A program made the position numbers and the translations under genes. Shown here piece by piece: positions 1 to 8,659 of a DNA stretch of 64,000 nt. Each line of letters opens with the position of its first letter. The stretch's first letter is position 1. The stretch lies in assembly GCA_963836785.1 (NCBI GenBank), contig CAWIKW010000025.1, positions 124,001-188,000 on the forward strand, read 5' to 3'. Below the pieces are notes generated by a model, which had not been told where the DNA came from, made no database searches, and was given only the letters and a program-made list of their open reading frames with translations. The DNA comes from DASQPR01 sp963836785. Lineage in GTDB: Bacteria > Actinomycetota > Actinomycetes > Mycobacteriales > Micromonosporaceae.

Positions 1-49
1 TGGGAAATGTCAACCACTTATTTCATGTGGCGCCACCTGCACGTAAGCT

Positions 50-808
50 GTGCACACCATGCCATCGAACAGCACAGCGCCACAAGGCGGCGCGGACGAG
101 CCCGTCGACGGTGCGACCGGTCACGCCGTCAACGGCGTCACCGCGCGGGAAGCCGTCGGCCCAGACGCCACGGGTCCCGACGGTGTCGACTCGGGCGCCA
201 TGGATCCGGGCACGCCGGACTACATCGCCCCGGACTACATTGCCGCGGCCGCTGCGGGGCGCGCGGCGCCTCGGCGCCCCGCCACAGAGGCGGAGGCCCG
301 AGCCCTGGCGTCGGCGGTCCGGCTGCGGATCATGCGGCTGTGCCTCGACCGACCGCTGACAAACAAGGAGATCGCGGAACGGCTCGGCGCGAATCCGGCC
401 ACGACACTGCATCACGTTCGCACACTTGTCGCCACCGGATTTCTCGCGGCGCAGGAGGAACGCCGCGGCACGCGCGGTGCCCGCGAGGTGCCGTACCTGG
501 CGACGGGCAAGTCCTGGACGTTGAGCGTGCATGACCATCGGATCGACGGCAGTGGCCGGGCGATGCTCGATGCGTTCCTCGACGAGATCGCGCACATCGA
601 TGTGGACGCGGCGCAGGAGACCGACGACCCGACCGACCCGAGCGGTTTCAGCCGGCTCGGCCTGCGGTTGCCGCCGAAGGATCTGGTCGAACTCGGCGAC
701 CGGATGGCCGCGTTGCTGAACGAGTATGCGATCAGGCCGGCGGACATGACCGACGGCATTCCGTACTCGATCTTCTTGGCTTTCTACCGGGACGTCACGC
801 GGCCGTGA
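50..808 (+). CDS. ArsR-like winged-helix transcriptional regulator
   Basis: The protein has 252 residues. The first 80 or so are a low-complexity Gly/Ala/Pro-rich arm. A winged helix-turn-helix follows, centred on the stretch from ASAVRLRIMRLC to ATTLHHVRTLV, which is typical of ArsR/HTH_20 regulators that bind DNA as dimers. The remaining C-terminal part (about 160-252) is probably a dimerisation or ligand-binding segment; I see no cysteine cluster that would suggest metal sensing. The GTG at 50 and the ATG at 59 are both possible starts and neither has a strong Shine-Dalgarno. Family is clear from the HTH; ligand and targets are unknown. Confidence 0.8.
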   Translation: MHTMPSNSTAPQGGADEPVDGATGHAVNGVTAREAVGPDATGPDGVDSGAMDPGTPDYIAPDYIAAAAAGRAAPRRPATEAEARALASAVRLRIMRLCLDRPLTNKEIAERLGANPATTLHHVRTLVATGFLAAQEERRGTRGAREVPYLATGKSWTLSVHDHRIDGSGRAMLDAFLDEIAHIDVDAAQETDDPTDPSGFSRLGLRLPPKDLVELGDRMAALLNEYAIRPADMTDGIPYSIFLAFYRDVTRP

Positions 809-818
809 CCCGACTGCT

Positions 819-889
819 CTGATCTCACAAAACCTGATCCCACAAACCTGATCCCACAAACCTGATCGGACAAGCCCGATCGGACAAAC
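819..889. repeat. Five imperfect 14-bp tandem repeats
   Basis: Units read CTGATCTCACAAAAC (one base longer), CTGATCCCACAAAC twice, CTGATCGGACAAGC and CCGATCGGACAAAC. They start 11 bases after the stop codon of the ArsR-like gene. There are no spacers, so this is not a CRISPR array. Function is unknown. Confidence 0.85.
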
Positions 890-1381
890 TGTCCGTGTCG
901 GCGCCGGGTTGGCCCGCGAGAATTGACCGGCCATCGTTGGCAGCTGCCTGAGTCTCTGATCGCCATGTCTGTCGGAATCGCGCCGTCGGAAATCCCCTGC
1001 TACAGGGGTCCGGACATGGTCGAGAGGACGCTCGCACAGCACCTCCGGCGCTGGGTCACTCGATGTCGAAGAATCGACTCCGAGCGGCGATACGTCCTCC
1101 CGCAACGAGCATCCTGCGCGGTCGCGCGCGGGCCGTCAAGCCCTGCATCGGCTATGACCGTCAACTCTTAGCAAGTTCCCAGTTACTCCCTGCACACAGT
1201 TACGTAGCCCAGTGTTGCGATGCCGCCGGCTCGACCGTCCCATCTGCACACCAATCCGGTTCGGCTCACCGCGGTTCGATGTGGACGATGACCGACCGTA
1301 GTCATCGCCTGCGCGAAAAACTGGCAACATCATGTCGGTTGAGCGCGCCGCCGACGAGCTAGCGGCTTGACTGCCGCATCG
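890..1381. other. Intergenic stretch without a recognisable gene
   Basis: This is the rest of the convergent gap between the ArsR-like gene and threonine synthase. Short open frames exist on both strands, but none has a ribosome binding site or a recognisable domain. No tRNA-like fold and no clear hairpin terminator was seen. Confidence 0.6.
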
Positions 1382-2665
1382 TCAGGAGACGAGGCCAGCT
1401 TCGCGGGCACCCTTCAGCGACGGAGCCATGCGATGCGTCGGTACGGCCTGTTCCGCGACCGCGTCGAGCGTCTTCAGGCCCTCGCCCGTGTTGAACACGA
1501 CGGTTTCGAGCGTCGGGTCGAGCTTGCCGCTCGCCACGAGCTTGCCCAACACGGCAACCGTCACACCGCCGGCCGTCTCGGCGAAGATGCCCGTCGTCGC
1601 GGCCAGCAGAGCGATAGCGGCGCGGATCTCGTCGTCGTTCGCGTCGTCCATCCAGCCGCCGCTGCGGGTGACCGTCTCGATCGCGAAGATGCCGGACGCC
1701 GGATCACCGATGTTCAGCGACTTCGCGATGCCGGTCGGCTTCACCGGCGTGATCTCCGTGCTGCCGGCACGCAGGGCCGTAGCGATCGGATTGCAGCCGA
1801 CCGACTGAGCGCCGAAGACCCGCCATCCACCCTCCGGCGCCGTTGCGAGACCGATCGAAACGAGTTCGGTGAACGCCTTGTCCACCTTGGTCAGCAGCTC
1901 ACCCGAGGCCATCGGGATAACGACCTGCGCCGGGATTCGCCAGCCGAGCTGCTCGGCGACCTCATATCCGAGCGTCTTGGAGCCCTCCGCATAGAACGGG
2001 CGGAGGTTCACGTTCACGAACGCGGTCTTCTCGAATTCATCGGTCTCGGTCAGCTGCGCGCAGAGACGGTTCACGTCGTCGTACGAGCCGTCGACCGCGA
2101 CGACGTCGCCGCCGTACACGGCGGTCGTGATGACCTTGCCCGGTTCGAGGTCGGACGGGATGAAGACCACGGTCGGGACGCCGGCCCGCGCGCCGTGGGC
2201 GGCGACCGAGTTGGCGAGGTTGCCGGTGGACGCGCACGCGAAGCGGGTGAACCCGAGTTGCGACGCGGCCGTCAACGCGATCGACACGACGCGGTCTTTG
2301 AACGAGTGGGTGGGGTTGGCCGAGTCGTCCTTGACCCAGAGCGGCGCCTGGATCCCGACTGCTTCGGCCAGCGCGCTCGCGCGGACCAGCGGCGTCATCC
2401 CCGGATTCACGGTGACCCGGGTCGCCGGGTCCTGGCCGGTCGGGAGCAGGGCCGCGTACCGCCAGATGTTGTCCGGTCCGGCCTCGATCTGCTCGCGGGT
2501 GACCCGGGCGATCGCCGCCTCGTCGTAGTCGACCTCCAACGGACCGAAGCATTCGTAGCAGGCGTGTTGGGCGGCGAGCGGGTAGCGAGCCGAGCAGGAT
2601 CGACAGACCAATCCCCGGGCTGGACTTCCGGTGAGGGCTGCGTCGATGGTCTGCGTCATGAACAT
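1382..2665 (-). CDS. thrC: Threonine synthase (PLP-dependent)
   Basis: A 427-residue fold-type II PLP enzyme that converts O-phosphohomoserine to threonine in the cytosol. An N-terminal zinc-ribbon-like motif has Cys21, Cys24, Cys36 and Cys39. The PLP lysine is Lys123 in the SFKDR motif, and the STGNLANSVAAHG loop binds phosphate. The ATG at 2665 lies only six bases downstream of a SAM-I riboswitch and is preceded by GAGAGGA; a second ATG sits at 2659. Control by SAM links the gene to methionine metabolism. From memory of other actinobacteria, riboswitch-linked ThrC paralogues often sit beside a MoaD/ThiS-like sulfur carrier. None is found here, so the true substrate could differ from threonine synthesis. 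Confidence 0.9.
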   Translation of the reverse strand: MFMTQTIDAALTGSPARGLVCRSCSARYPLAAQHACYECFGPLEVDYDEAAIARVTREQIEAGPDNIWRYAALLPTGQDPATRVTVNPGMTPLVRASALAEAVGIQAPLWVKDDSANPTHSFKDRVVSIALTAASQLGFTRFACASTGNLANSVAAHGARAGVPTVVFIPSDLEPGKVITTAVYGGDVVAVDGSYDDVNRLCAQLTETDEFEKTAFVNVNLRPFYAEGSKTLGYEVAEQLGWRIPAQVVIPMASGELLTKVDKAFTELVSIGLATAPEGGWRVFGAQSVGCNPIATALRAGSTEITPVKPTGIAKSLNIGDPASGIFAIETVTRSGGWMDDANDDEIRAAIALLAATTGIFAETAGGVTVAVLGKLVASGKLDPTLETVVFNTGEGLKTLDAVAEQAVPTHRMAPSLKGAREAGLVS

Positions 2666-2671
2666 GGTCCT

Positions 2672-2781
2672 CTCATCTTCCCGGGCGCATGCGTGCGGAA
2701 CCGGACGGAATTGGCACCTACCGCCGATGCGGTGGTTGCCGGGGCGTCTTCGGGCCGTATCCCTCAGCCCCTCTGGATGAG
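2672..2781 (-). promoter_or_regulatory. SAM-I (S-box) riboswitch controlling thrC
   Basis: Read on the minus strand, the element opens with CTCATCCAGAG and GCTGAGGGA, continues through the conserved GGCAACC and GGTGCCAATTCC blocks, and closes with AAGATGAG. The outer CTCATC and GATGAG strands form P1. This order of conserved blocks is diagnostic for SAM-I aptamers. The 3 prime strand of P1 supplies the first bases of the thrC Shine-Dalgarno (GAGAGGA), so ligand binding should hide the ribosome site directly. No terminator hairpin lies between aptamer and start codon, which supports translational control. Confidence 0.93.
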
Positions 2782-2957
2782 GTATGCAGTTGTGATGACA
2801 GCCTAACCGGACCGGTACCGACGGCTGGCCGGGGTCCCGACAGTTGGGCGGCCCGGACGGCGATGGTGGCGCAGGTCACGGCCGATTCGGCCGGTGCCGG
2901 GCCCTCGTGGGCGTATGTCCGCGTCAATGCCGGCGACGGCAAGCTAGCGTTGGCCCC

Positions 2958-3938
2958 ATGCATCCGGAGGCGACGGCTTGGTTCGCCCGGCGGACGTCGG
3001 CCTGGTCAGACTGGCCGATCGACCGCCTCCAGGTCGCCAAGGGTTCGACGACGGTGAGCGTGATCCTGCCGGCGTTGGACGAGGAGCCCACCGTTGGGGA
3101 GATCGTTGCCGGGGTGATCGAGCTGCGCGACCGCACCGGGCTCGTCGACGAGGTGCTGGTGATCGACTCCGGATCCGTCGACGACACGGCCAAGGTCGCT
3201 GACGCCGCCGGCGCGAGCGTCCACCACCGGGACGCGATCCTGCCCGCGTACGGCACCCAGCCCGGCAAGGGTGACGTGCTGTGGAAGGCGCTCGCGGTCG
3301 CGACCGGCGACATCATCTGCTACATCGACGCCGATCTGACCGACTTCCGGACAACGTTCGTCACCGGCCTGCTCGGGCCGCTGCTGACCGACCCGACCGT
3401 CGGCCTGGTGAAGGCGTTCTATGACCGGCCGTTGCTGGACTCGTCGCCGGCCGGCGGCGGCCGCGTCACCGAGCTCGCGGCGCGGCCGCTGCTCGGCACG
3501 TACTTTCCCGAGTTGGCCGGCGTGGTGCAACCGCTCGCCGGCGAGTACGCCGGCCGGCGCGAGATCCTGGCCGCGATGCCGTACGCACCGGGGTACGGCG
3601 TCGAGACGGGTCTGCTGATCGACGTGGCCGCGGCGTACGGACTCGACGCCATCGCGCAGGTCGATCTCGGCCAACGTACGCACGGCCACCAGGACACAGC
3701 GGCCCTCGGCCGGATGGCGGCGACGATCCTCGCCACAGTTCTGCGTCGCGCGACACCCGACCAGGAGCTCTGGCCGTCGCTCACGCAGTTCCGCCGCGAT
3801 GCGTCGGGCCGGATCGAGCCGGTCGAGCATGACACGCTGTGGCCGGAACGGCCGCCGATGGACACGATCCCGGAGTACGTCGCGGCCCGACAGCGCACGG
3901 AACACCGACCGGTGACCGCCTCTGGACCACGGCCGTGA
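2958..3938 (+). CDS. gpgS: Glucosyl-3-phosphoglycerate synthase
   Basis: A 326-residue GT-A glycosyltransferase (GT81) that transfers glucose from a nucleotide donor to 3-phosphoglycerate, the first step toward methylglucose lipopolysaccharides or glucosylglycerate. The VSVILPALDEE strand near residue 33 and the metal-binding DAD at 124-126 (CYIDADLTDF) are visible. The length matches mycobacterial GpgS. I prefer the ATG at 2958 over an upstream frame extension because the conserved N-terminus (residues MHPEATAWF) starts there. It overlaps the next gene by four bases in a GTGA junction, so the two are probably translated together. Confidence 0.9.
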   Translation: MHPEATAWFARRTSAWSDWPIDRLQVAKGSTTVSVILPALDEEPTVGEIVAGVIELRDRTGLVDEVLVIDSGSVDDTAKVADAAGASVHHRDAILPAYGTQPGKGDVLWKALAVATGDIICYIDADLTDFRTTFVTGLLGPLLTDPTVGLVKAFYDRPLLDSSPAGGGRVTELAARPLLGTYFPELAGVVQPLAGEYAGRREILAAMPYAPGYGVETGLLIDVAAAYGLDAIAQVDLGQRTHGHQDTAALGRMAATILATVLRRATPDQELWPSLTQFRRDASGRIEPVEHDTLWPERPPMDTIPEYVAARQRTEHRPVTASGPRP

Positions 3939-4693
3939 CCGGGGCCAACGCCGGCGGGGCGAACGCCAACGGGACGTACGCCCGGAACACGGCGCCCGGC
4001 CGCTGCGCCGAACTCGTCGCCGTACGGCACGGGGAAAGTACGGCCAACGCGGCCTTCGCCGCGGTCCCGCCCGCCGACGTGAGCGGGCCGGACGCGGATA
4101 TCCCGTTGACGGCGCTGGGCGAGCGCCAATCGGCCGCCCTCGGCGAGACGCTGGCCGACTGGCCGCCAGAGCGCCGCCCCGAGGTGGTTCTGTGCTCGCC
4201 GTACGAGCGGGCGCGCCGTACAAATGACATCGCGGTCGAGACCGCGCAGGACCGCGGCGTGACGCTGCCGGCGGCGCTGATCGACGACCGTCTGGCCGAC
4301 CGCGACATGGGCGAACTCGAACTGATGCCCTTCTCGCAGACGGCATCGGCGTTCGCGGGGGCGCGCCCGGTCGAGCCGGACCGGCTGGCGAGCGAGGAGA
4401 TCTACTACTACCGGCCGCCGGGCGGCGAGTCGCTGTCCGACGTCACCGATCGCGTGCTCTCACTGCTGGGCGACATGAACCGCCGTTACGGCGGCCGGCG
4501 CGTACTGATCGTGGCGCACGACGCGATCGTCGCCGTCCTGCACTACCTGCTCGACCGGCCGAGCCTCGCTGACTTCGCGACACACTTGGGTGAGAACCCG
4601 GCCGCGAACGCCTCCATCACCCGATGGGTCGACACCGACGGCAAGCTGCGGATGACCGACTACAACGTCGTGGATCACGTACCGGTCGCCTGA
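3935..4693 (+). CDS. gpgP: Histidine phosphatase, probable glucosyl-3-phosphoglycerate phosphatase
   Basis: A 252-residue histidine-phosphatase (phosphoglycerate-mutase-like) protein. The phospho-acceptor motif RHGES is at 31-35, the second arginine block is CSPYERARRT, and the late VAHDAIVAV block provides the second histidine. The GTG start overlaps the gpgS stop as GTGA. Dephosphorylation of glucosyl-3-phosphoglycerate is inferred from this coupling to gpgS; the fold alone would fit many phosphatases. Confidence 0.82.
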   Translation: MTGANAGGANANGTYARNTAPGRCAELVAVRHGESTANAAFAAVPPADVSGPDADIPLTALGERQSAALGETLADWPPERRPEVVLCSPYERARRTNDIAVETAQDRGVTLPAALIDDRLADRDMGELELMPFSQTASAFAGARPVEPDRLASEEIYYYRPPGGESLSDVTDRVLSLLGDMNRRYGGRRVLIVAHDAIVAVLHYLLDRPSLADFATHLGENPAANASITRWVDTDGKLRMTDYNVVDHVPVA

Positions 4694-4721
4694 TTCGGCG
4701 GACCGTGGCGAAACCGCGGCG

Positions 4722-5621
4722 CTAGCTGACCACGTCCTTGCGCAGGAAGCGCCACCAGGCAAAGCCGAAAAAGATCGCGGCATAGACCACCGCGGCGATC
4801 GCGCCTTTGATCATCTCGTTGTACTGCACCGGAGTCGACAACAGGCCGAGCCACGCATCCGAATAATGCGTCGGCAGGTAGTTGCGGATCGAGCCGAGCG
4901 CGGTGATCTGGTCGAGGATGCTCGAGAGGATCTGCAGCAGCACGGCGCCCCCGACCGCGCCGAGCGGCGCGTCGGTCGACACCGACAGCAGGAACGCGAG
5001 GCCCGCGACGATGAGCAGGGTGACCGCGAGATACGCGACGATGCCGAGCAGCCGCCACAGCGCCGGGCCGGGTGCGATGTCGTCGGCCACGTTCGAGCGC
5101 AAAGGATGCCAGCCGTAGCGCGCCGTCCCCGCGGCCAGCGCCGTCGCGGTCAGCAGGAACAACGAGATTCCGCTGTACGTCAACGCCACCAACAGTTTGC
5201 TGCCGAGCAGGCGAGCCCGGGGCACCGGGATGGCCAGTAGGTAACGCAGACTGCCCCAGGATGCTTCGCTCGCGATCGTGTCGCCGTGGAACAGCGCAAC
5301 CACGACGACCAGCAGGAACGACGCGGACACGAGCAGCGTGAACAGCGCGAAGTTGAGGCCGCCGCTCGTCGCGATGTCGGCGAGCGCCGCGAACTGGCCG
5401 CGGTCACCGCCACCGTTGTTCGAGTTCCCGCCGAACTCGAACGCGATCAGGATGATCAGTGGGAGTACGAACATGAACCCGAGCGTCAGCTGCGTACGGC
5501 GTCGCGACAGCTGCCGCCGCATCTCCGTGGCGTACGTCAGGGTCGCCGTGGCACGGTAGCCGTCCGCGCCGCCGCGCGCTTCGGCCCGGGTGCCGTCGGG
5601 CTCACGGATCGTCTGGGTCAT
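4722..5621 (-). CDS. ABC-2 type transporter permease
   Basis: A 299-residue integral membrane protein with about six hydrophobic segments (first near 45-65, LTLGFMFVLPLIILIAFEF; others around 95-115, 140-165, 190-215 and 225-245). A soluble N-terminal arm of about 40 residues precedes them. The pattern matches ABC-2 or NatB/CcmB-like permeases. Its ATG overlaps the stop of the upstream hydrolase-ABC fusion by four bases (ATGA), so it is almost certainly the membrane partner of that ATPase. The transported substrate is unknown. Confidence 0.85.
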   Translation of the reverse strand: MTQTIREPDGTRAEARGGADGYRATATLTYATEMRRQLSRRRTQLTLGFMFVLPLIILIAFEFGGNSNNGGGDRGQFAALADIATSGGLNFALFTLLVSASFLLVVVVALFHGDTIASEASWGSLRYLLAIPVPRARLLGSKLLVALTYSGISLFLLTATALAAGTARYGWHPLRSNVADDIAPGPALWRLLGIVAYLAVTLLIVAGLAFLLSVSTDAPLGAVGGAVLLQILSSILDQITALGSIRNYLPTHYSDAWLGLLSTPVQYNEMIKGAIAAVVYAAIFFGFAWWRFLRKDVVS

Positions 5622-8530
5622 CGTTCCCCACTCGCCTTCGTGTCGCCGCCGACCAGCGCGAGGAACGCGTCCTCGAGCCGCCGGCGTGGTGCGATCCGAT
5701 CGACACCGATCCCGGCCTGTACGAGGGCCGCGACAACATCCGACCGCGGTGTGCCGTCCATGTTCACGACCAGACCGTCACCCTCGGCCTCGACGGTCTG
5801 CACACCGGCGAATCCGGCGAGAACGCGCTCGGCCGCCCCGACGTCGGAGACGTCGAGTTGCACCGTCGGCGAATCGCCCACGACGTCGTCGACCGGACCA
5901 TCGGCCACCTTTTCGCCCTTGTGCATGACCGCCACGTGCGTGCAGGTCTGCTCGACCTCGGCCAGGAGGTGGCTCGACACCAGCACCGCGCGTCCGTCGG
6001 TCGCGTAGCGTCGCAGCACTCGACGCATCTCGGCAATCTGCGGCGGGTCCAACCCGTCGGTGGGCTCGTCGAGTACCAGCAGTTCGGGCAGTCCGAGCAT
6101 CGCCTGCGCGATGGCGAGCCGCTGGCGCATCCCGTGGCTGTACGTCTTGACCCGCCGATCGATCGCCGAACCGAGCCCGGCGATGTCCAACGCCTCGTCC
6201 ATATGCGAATCGGCGAGCGGCCGACCGGTCGAACGCCAGTAGAGGCTCAGGTTCTCCCGGCCGGACAGGTGCGGCATGAAGCCCGGGCCCTCGACCAGCG
6301 CGCCGAGCCGGGACAGCACCGGCGACCCTGGTACGAGCCGGTGCCCGAACACGTAGATCTCGCCCTTTGTCGGTTGCGTGAGCCCCATCAAGACCCGGAG
6401 TGTCGTGGTCTTGCCGGCTCCGTTCGGCCCGAGCAGTCCGAGCACCTGGCCCGGTCGCACCTGGAGGTCGAGTTTCGCGACGGCGACGAACGAGCCGTAC
6501 TCCTTGCGCAGACCGCGTACGACCAGCGGCACGTTCGCAAATTCGGCGCGTACGGCGAGCACTCGACGTCGGCTCCGGCGCCGGGCCAGCATCACGATCG
6601 CGGCCGTGCCGAGCGCGAGGGCCACGACGAGAATGCCGAGCGCCCACCACCACGGACCATCCGACCCGGCCTGCTCGACGCTGTGCACCGATGGCAGCGC
6701 GATCCCGGTGCCACTCGCGACGCCGCCCAGGGCGACCGTGTAAACCGTCGGAGCGGCCGGCGTCGCGTACGCCTGGTCCGACGCCGCGACGGTCAGCCGG
6801 AGCGCATGTCCGGACTCGAACCGATGGACGATCGCCGGCAGCGTCACCGTCACCGGTTGCGCCGCGTCGATGCGGGCGGGCAGACCGGTCAGCCGGACCG
6901 GCGCTACGAGACCATCGGGCAGCGAGAGGCTTCCGGTCGGGTCGACGTCGTACAGCTTGACGAAAACGACGGCCGTGCCGGTCGGCGACGCGACTTTGAT
7001 CGAGACCCGCGGCGATCCGACAACGTCGACGGATTGCGGCAGTGGCGCCGAGTAGAAATCTGCGTGCTGGCCGGGTACGTCCGTGGTGACGCCCCGTACG
7101 AACGAAGCGACCCCACCGACGCCCACGCCGGGCAACGAGCTGATCGCGCCCGGCGTGCCGTTGGGTGGGTTCGCGGCCGACTGCGGCGGCCCGGCCACGG
7201 CGACCTGCGTCGTCGACTGACCACCAAGACCCGGATACCGCGGTACGTCGAAGGCCGACGCCACGACCCCGTTGGTGTTCGCGTCCAGGCCGGCGATCCG
7301 GGAGTAACTGAATGCGTCCGACGGGGTCGGGCCGGTGCCCTTGAGGTAGTGGTCGAGCCATTGGTCGGTGAGGTTGTTGAGCCGATCCTGGTCCGACTGT
7401 GGTCCCGAGCCGCCGTCGTGGCCGCCGGTGAACCAGGCCACCCGTACGGTCGTGCCGTTCGCGGCGAGCCCGCGCGCGTTGGCATCCGCCTCGGACAACG
7501 GGAACAGGCTGTCCGCCTCCCCCTGGATCAGCAGGGTCGGCGCCTTGATCCGGTCGAGTACGCCAGCGGGGCTGGATCGTTCGAGCAACGCGATGTCGGC
7601 CGGTGTGGCGGCGCCGGTCGAGGCGATCGACAGATAGGCCCGGCAGACGTCGGCGGCGAACCGCCCGCAGGCCGGGTTGTTGGCGGGATCGGTCGCGTCA
7701 GGCCCCGAGCCGGTGCCGCCCAGGCCGGGCCCAGTCGTGGAGCCGGGGCTGTCAGCGGGGCCAGGGCTGTCAGTGGAGCCGTCGCTTCCCGAGCCGTCGA
7801 CGCTGGTGCCGCTGCCAAAGCCGGACGGCGTCGTGGTCGTGCCGCTGCTGCCGAAGAACAGACCGGCCCAGGCCTTCTTGAACACGCCGTCACTTGGAGC
7901 GCCGCCATCGGCGGACGGCAGGAACGCCGTTGCGAGGTTGTTCCAGGTGATCATCGGTACGATCGCGTCGACTCGCTTGTCGTAGGCCGCGAGGAGCAGC
8001 GAAAACCCACCGCCGTACGAGCCGCCGACGGCCGCGACCCGGGGATCGTCCGACGCCGTCTTCTCGACCTCCGGACGGGTGGCGAGCCAGTCGATCAGCT
8101 GGGAGCCGTCCTTGATCTCCCAGTCCGGGCTATCCAGGTGGATCTGGCCGCCACTGTCGCCGAAGCCCTCGGCCGTCCACGTCAGGACCGCGTAGCCCCG
8201 GCTCGCCAGGTCCTTCGCCTGCGCGGTCACCGAGTTCTTCGTACCCCCGAAACCGTGCGCCAGCAGGACGGCGGGCACCGGATGTGCGGCGCTGGCCGAC
8301 CGCGGCTCGTAGTAGGTGGTGTCGAGGTTGACCGCCGTCGCGCCGTTCGGGCCGGTGTGCACGGTGAGCATCCGTGCCTGCGTGGTGTAGGCCGCCGGTG
8401 ACGGCAGCACGGCCCAGACGAGCGCCGCGAGCACGACTGCCGCCACGATCGACCAGGTGACCACGCGACGGCGGGTCCACCGGATGCGGGGCAGCGCACG
8501 CCGGAGGCGCTGCGACAGGGTTGACGGCAT
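5618..8530 (-). CDS. Fusion of extracytoplasmic S15-type alpha/beta hydrolase with ABC transporter ATPase
   Basis: A 970-residue protein with a clear order of parts. Residues 22-43 form a transmembrane anchor. An alpha/beta hydrolase domain resembling X-Pro dipeptidyl peptidase/CocE follows, with nucleophile Ser171 in GGSYGGG, acid Asp340 in IQGEAD and base His371 in FTGGHDGG. It holds a Ser/Gly/Thr-rich insertion at about 233-282. A beta-rich CocE-like C-terminal part runs to about 615, and a second transmembrane helix lies at 627-650. A complete ABC ATPase ends the protein: Walker A GPNGAGKTT at 701-709, signature SHGMRQ and Walker B LVLDEPTDGLDP. The hydrolase should face outside and the ATPase inside. 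The ATG at 8530 is chosen over a frame-open extension upstream that lacks conserved sequence. It is coupled to the permease by ATGA. Confidence 0.88.
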   Translation of the reverse strand: MPSTLSQRLRRALPRIRWTRRRVVTWSIVAAVVLAALVWAVLPSPAAYTTQARMLTVHTGPNGATAVNLDTTYYEPRSASAAHPVPAVLLAHGFGGTKNSVTAQAKDLASRGYAVLTWTAEGFGDSGGQIHLDSPDWEIKDGSQLIDWLATRPEVEKTASDDPRVAAVGGSYGGGFSLLLAAYDKRVDAIVPMITWNNLATAFLPSADGGAPSDGVFKKAWAGLFFGSSGTTTTPSGFGSGTSVDGSGSDGSTDSPGPADSPGSTTGPGLGGTGSGPDATDPANNPACGRFAADVCRAYLSIASTGAATPADIALLERSSPAGVLDRIKAPTLLIQGEADSLFPLSEADANARGLAANGTTVRVAWFTGGHDGGSGPQSDQDRLNNLTDQWLDHYLKGTGPTPSDAFSYSRIAGLDANTNGVVASAFDVPRYPGLGGQSTTQVAVAGPPQSAANPPNGTPGAISSLPGVGVGGVASFVRGVTTDVPGQHADFYSAPLPQSVDVVGSPRVSIKVASPTGTAVVFVKLYDVDPTGSLSLPDGLVAPVRLTGLPARIDAAQPVTVTLPAIVHRFESGHALRLTVAASDQAYATPAAPTVYTVALGGVASGTGIALPSVHSVEQAGSDGPWWWALGILVVALALGTAAIVMLARRRSRRRVLAVRAEFANVPLVVRGLRKEYGSFVAVAKLDLQVRPGQVLGLLGPNGAGKTTTLRVLMGLTQPTKGEIYVFGHRLVPGSPVLSRLGALVEGPGFMPHLSGRENLSLYWRSTGRPLADSHMDEALDIAGLGSAIDRRVKTYSHGMRQRLAIAQAMLGLPELLVLDEPTDGLDPPQIAEMRRVLRRYATDGRAVLVSSHLLAEVEQTCTHVAVMHKGEKVADGPVDDVVGDSPTVQLDVSDVGAAERVLAGFAGVQTVEAEGDGLVVNMDGTPRSDVVAALVQAGIGVDRIAPRRRLEDAFLALVGGDTKASGER

Positions 8531-8659
8531 GGGGATCACGGTACGTCGTGGTCTGTGCCGCCTGCGTACGACCGCAGTGGTAGGCGGCGTACGGACGACT
8601 ACGCCCAGTGGCGACGCTTCCGGACGATCGGCCGACGCGTGGCGGATAGGCTGGCCGGC

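Noticed and set aside
2666..2781. T-box leader for threonine synthase
   Set aside because: No specifier loop or T-box motif; conserved blocks match a SAM-I aptamer instead.
5858..8401. An 847-codon open frame on the plus strand opposite the hydrolase-ABC gene
   Set aside because: Arg/Gly/His-rich translation with no domain; it mirrors the third-codon GC bias of the true minus-strand gene.
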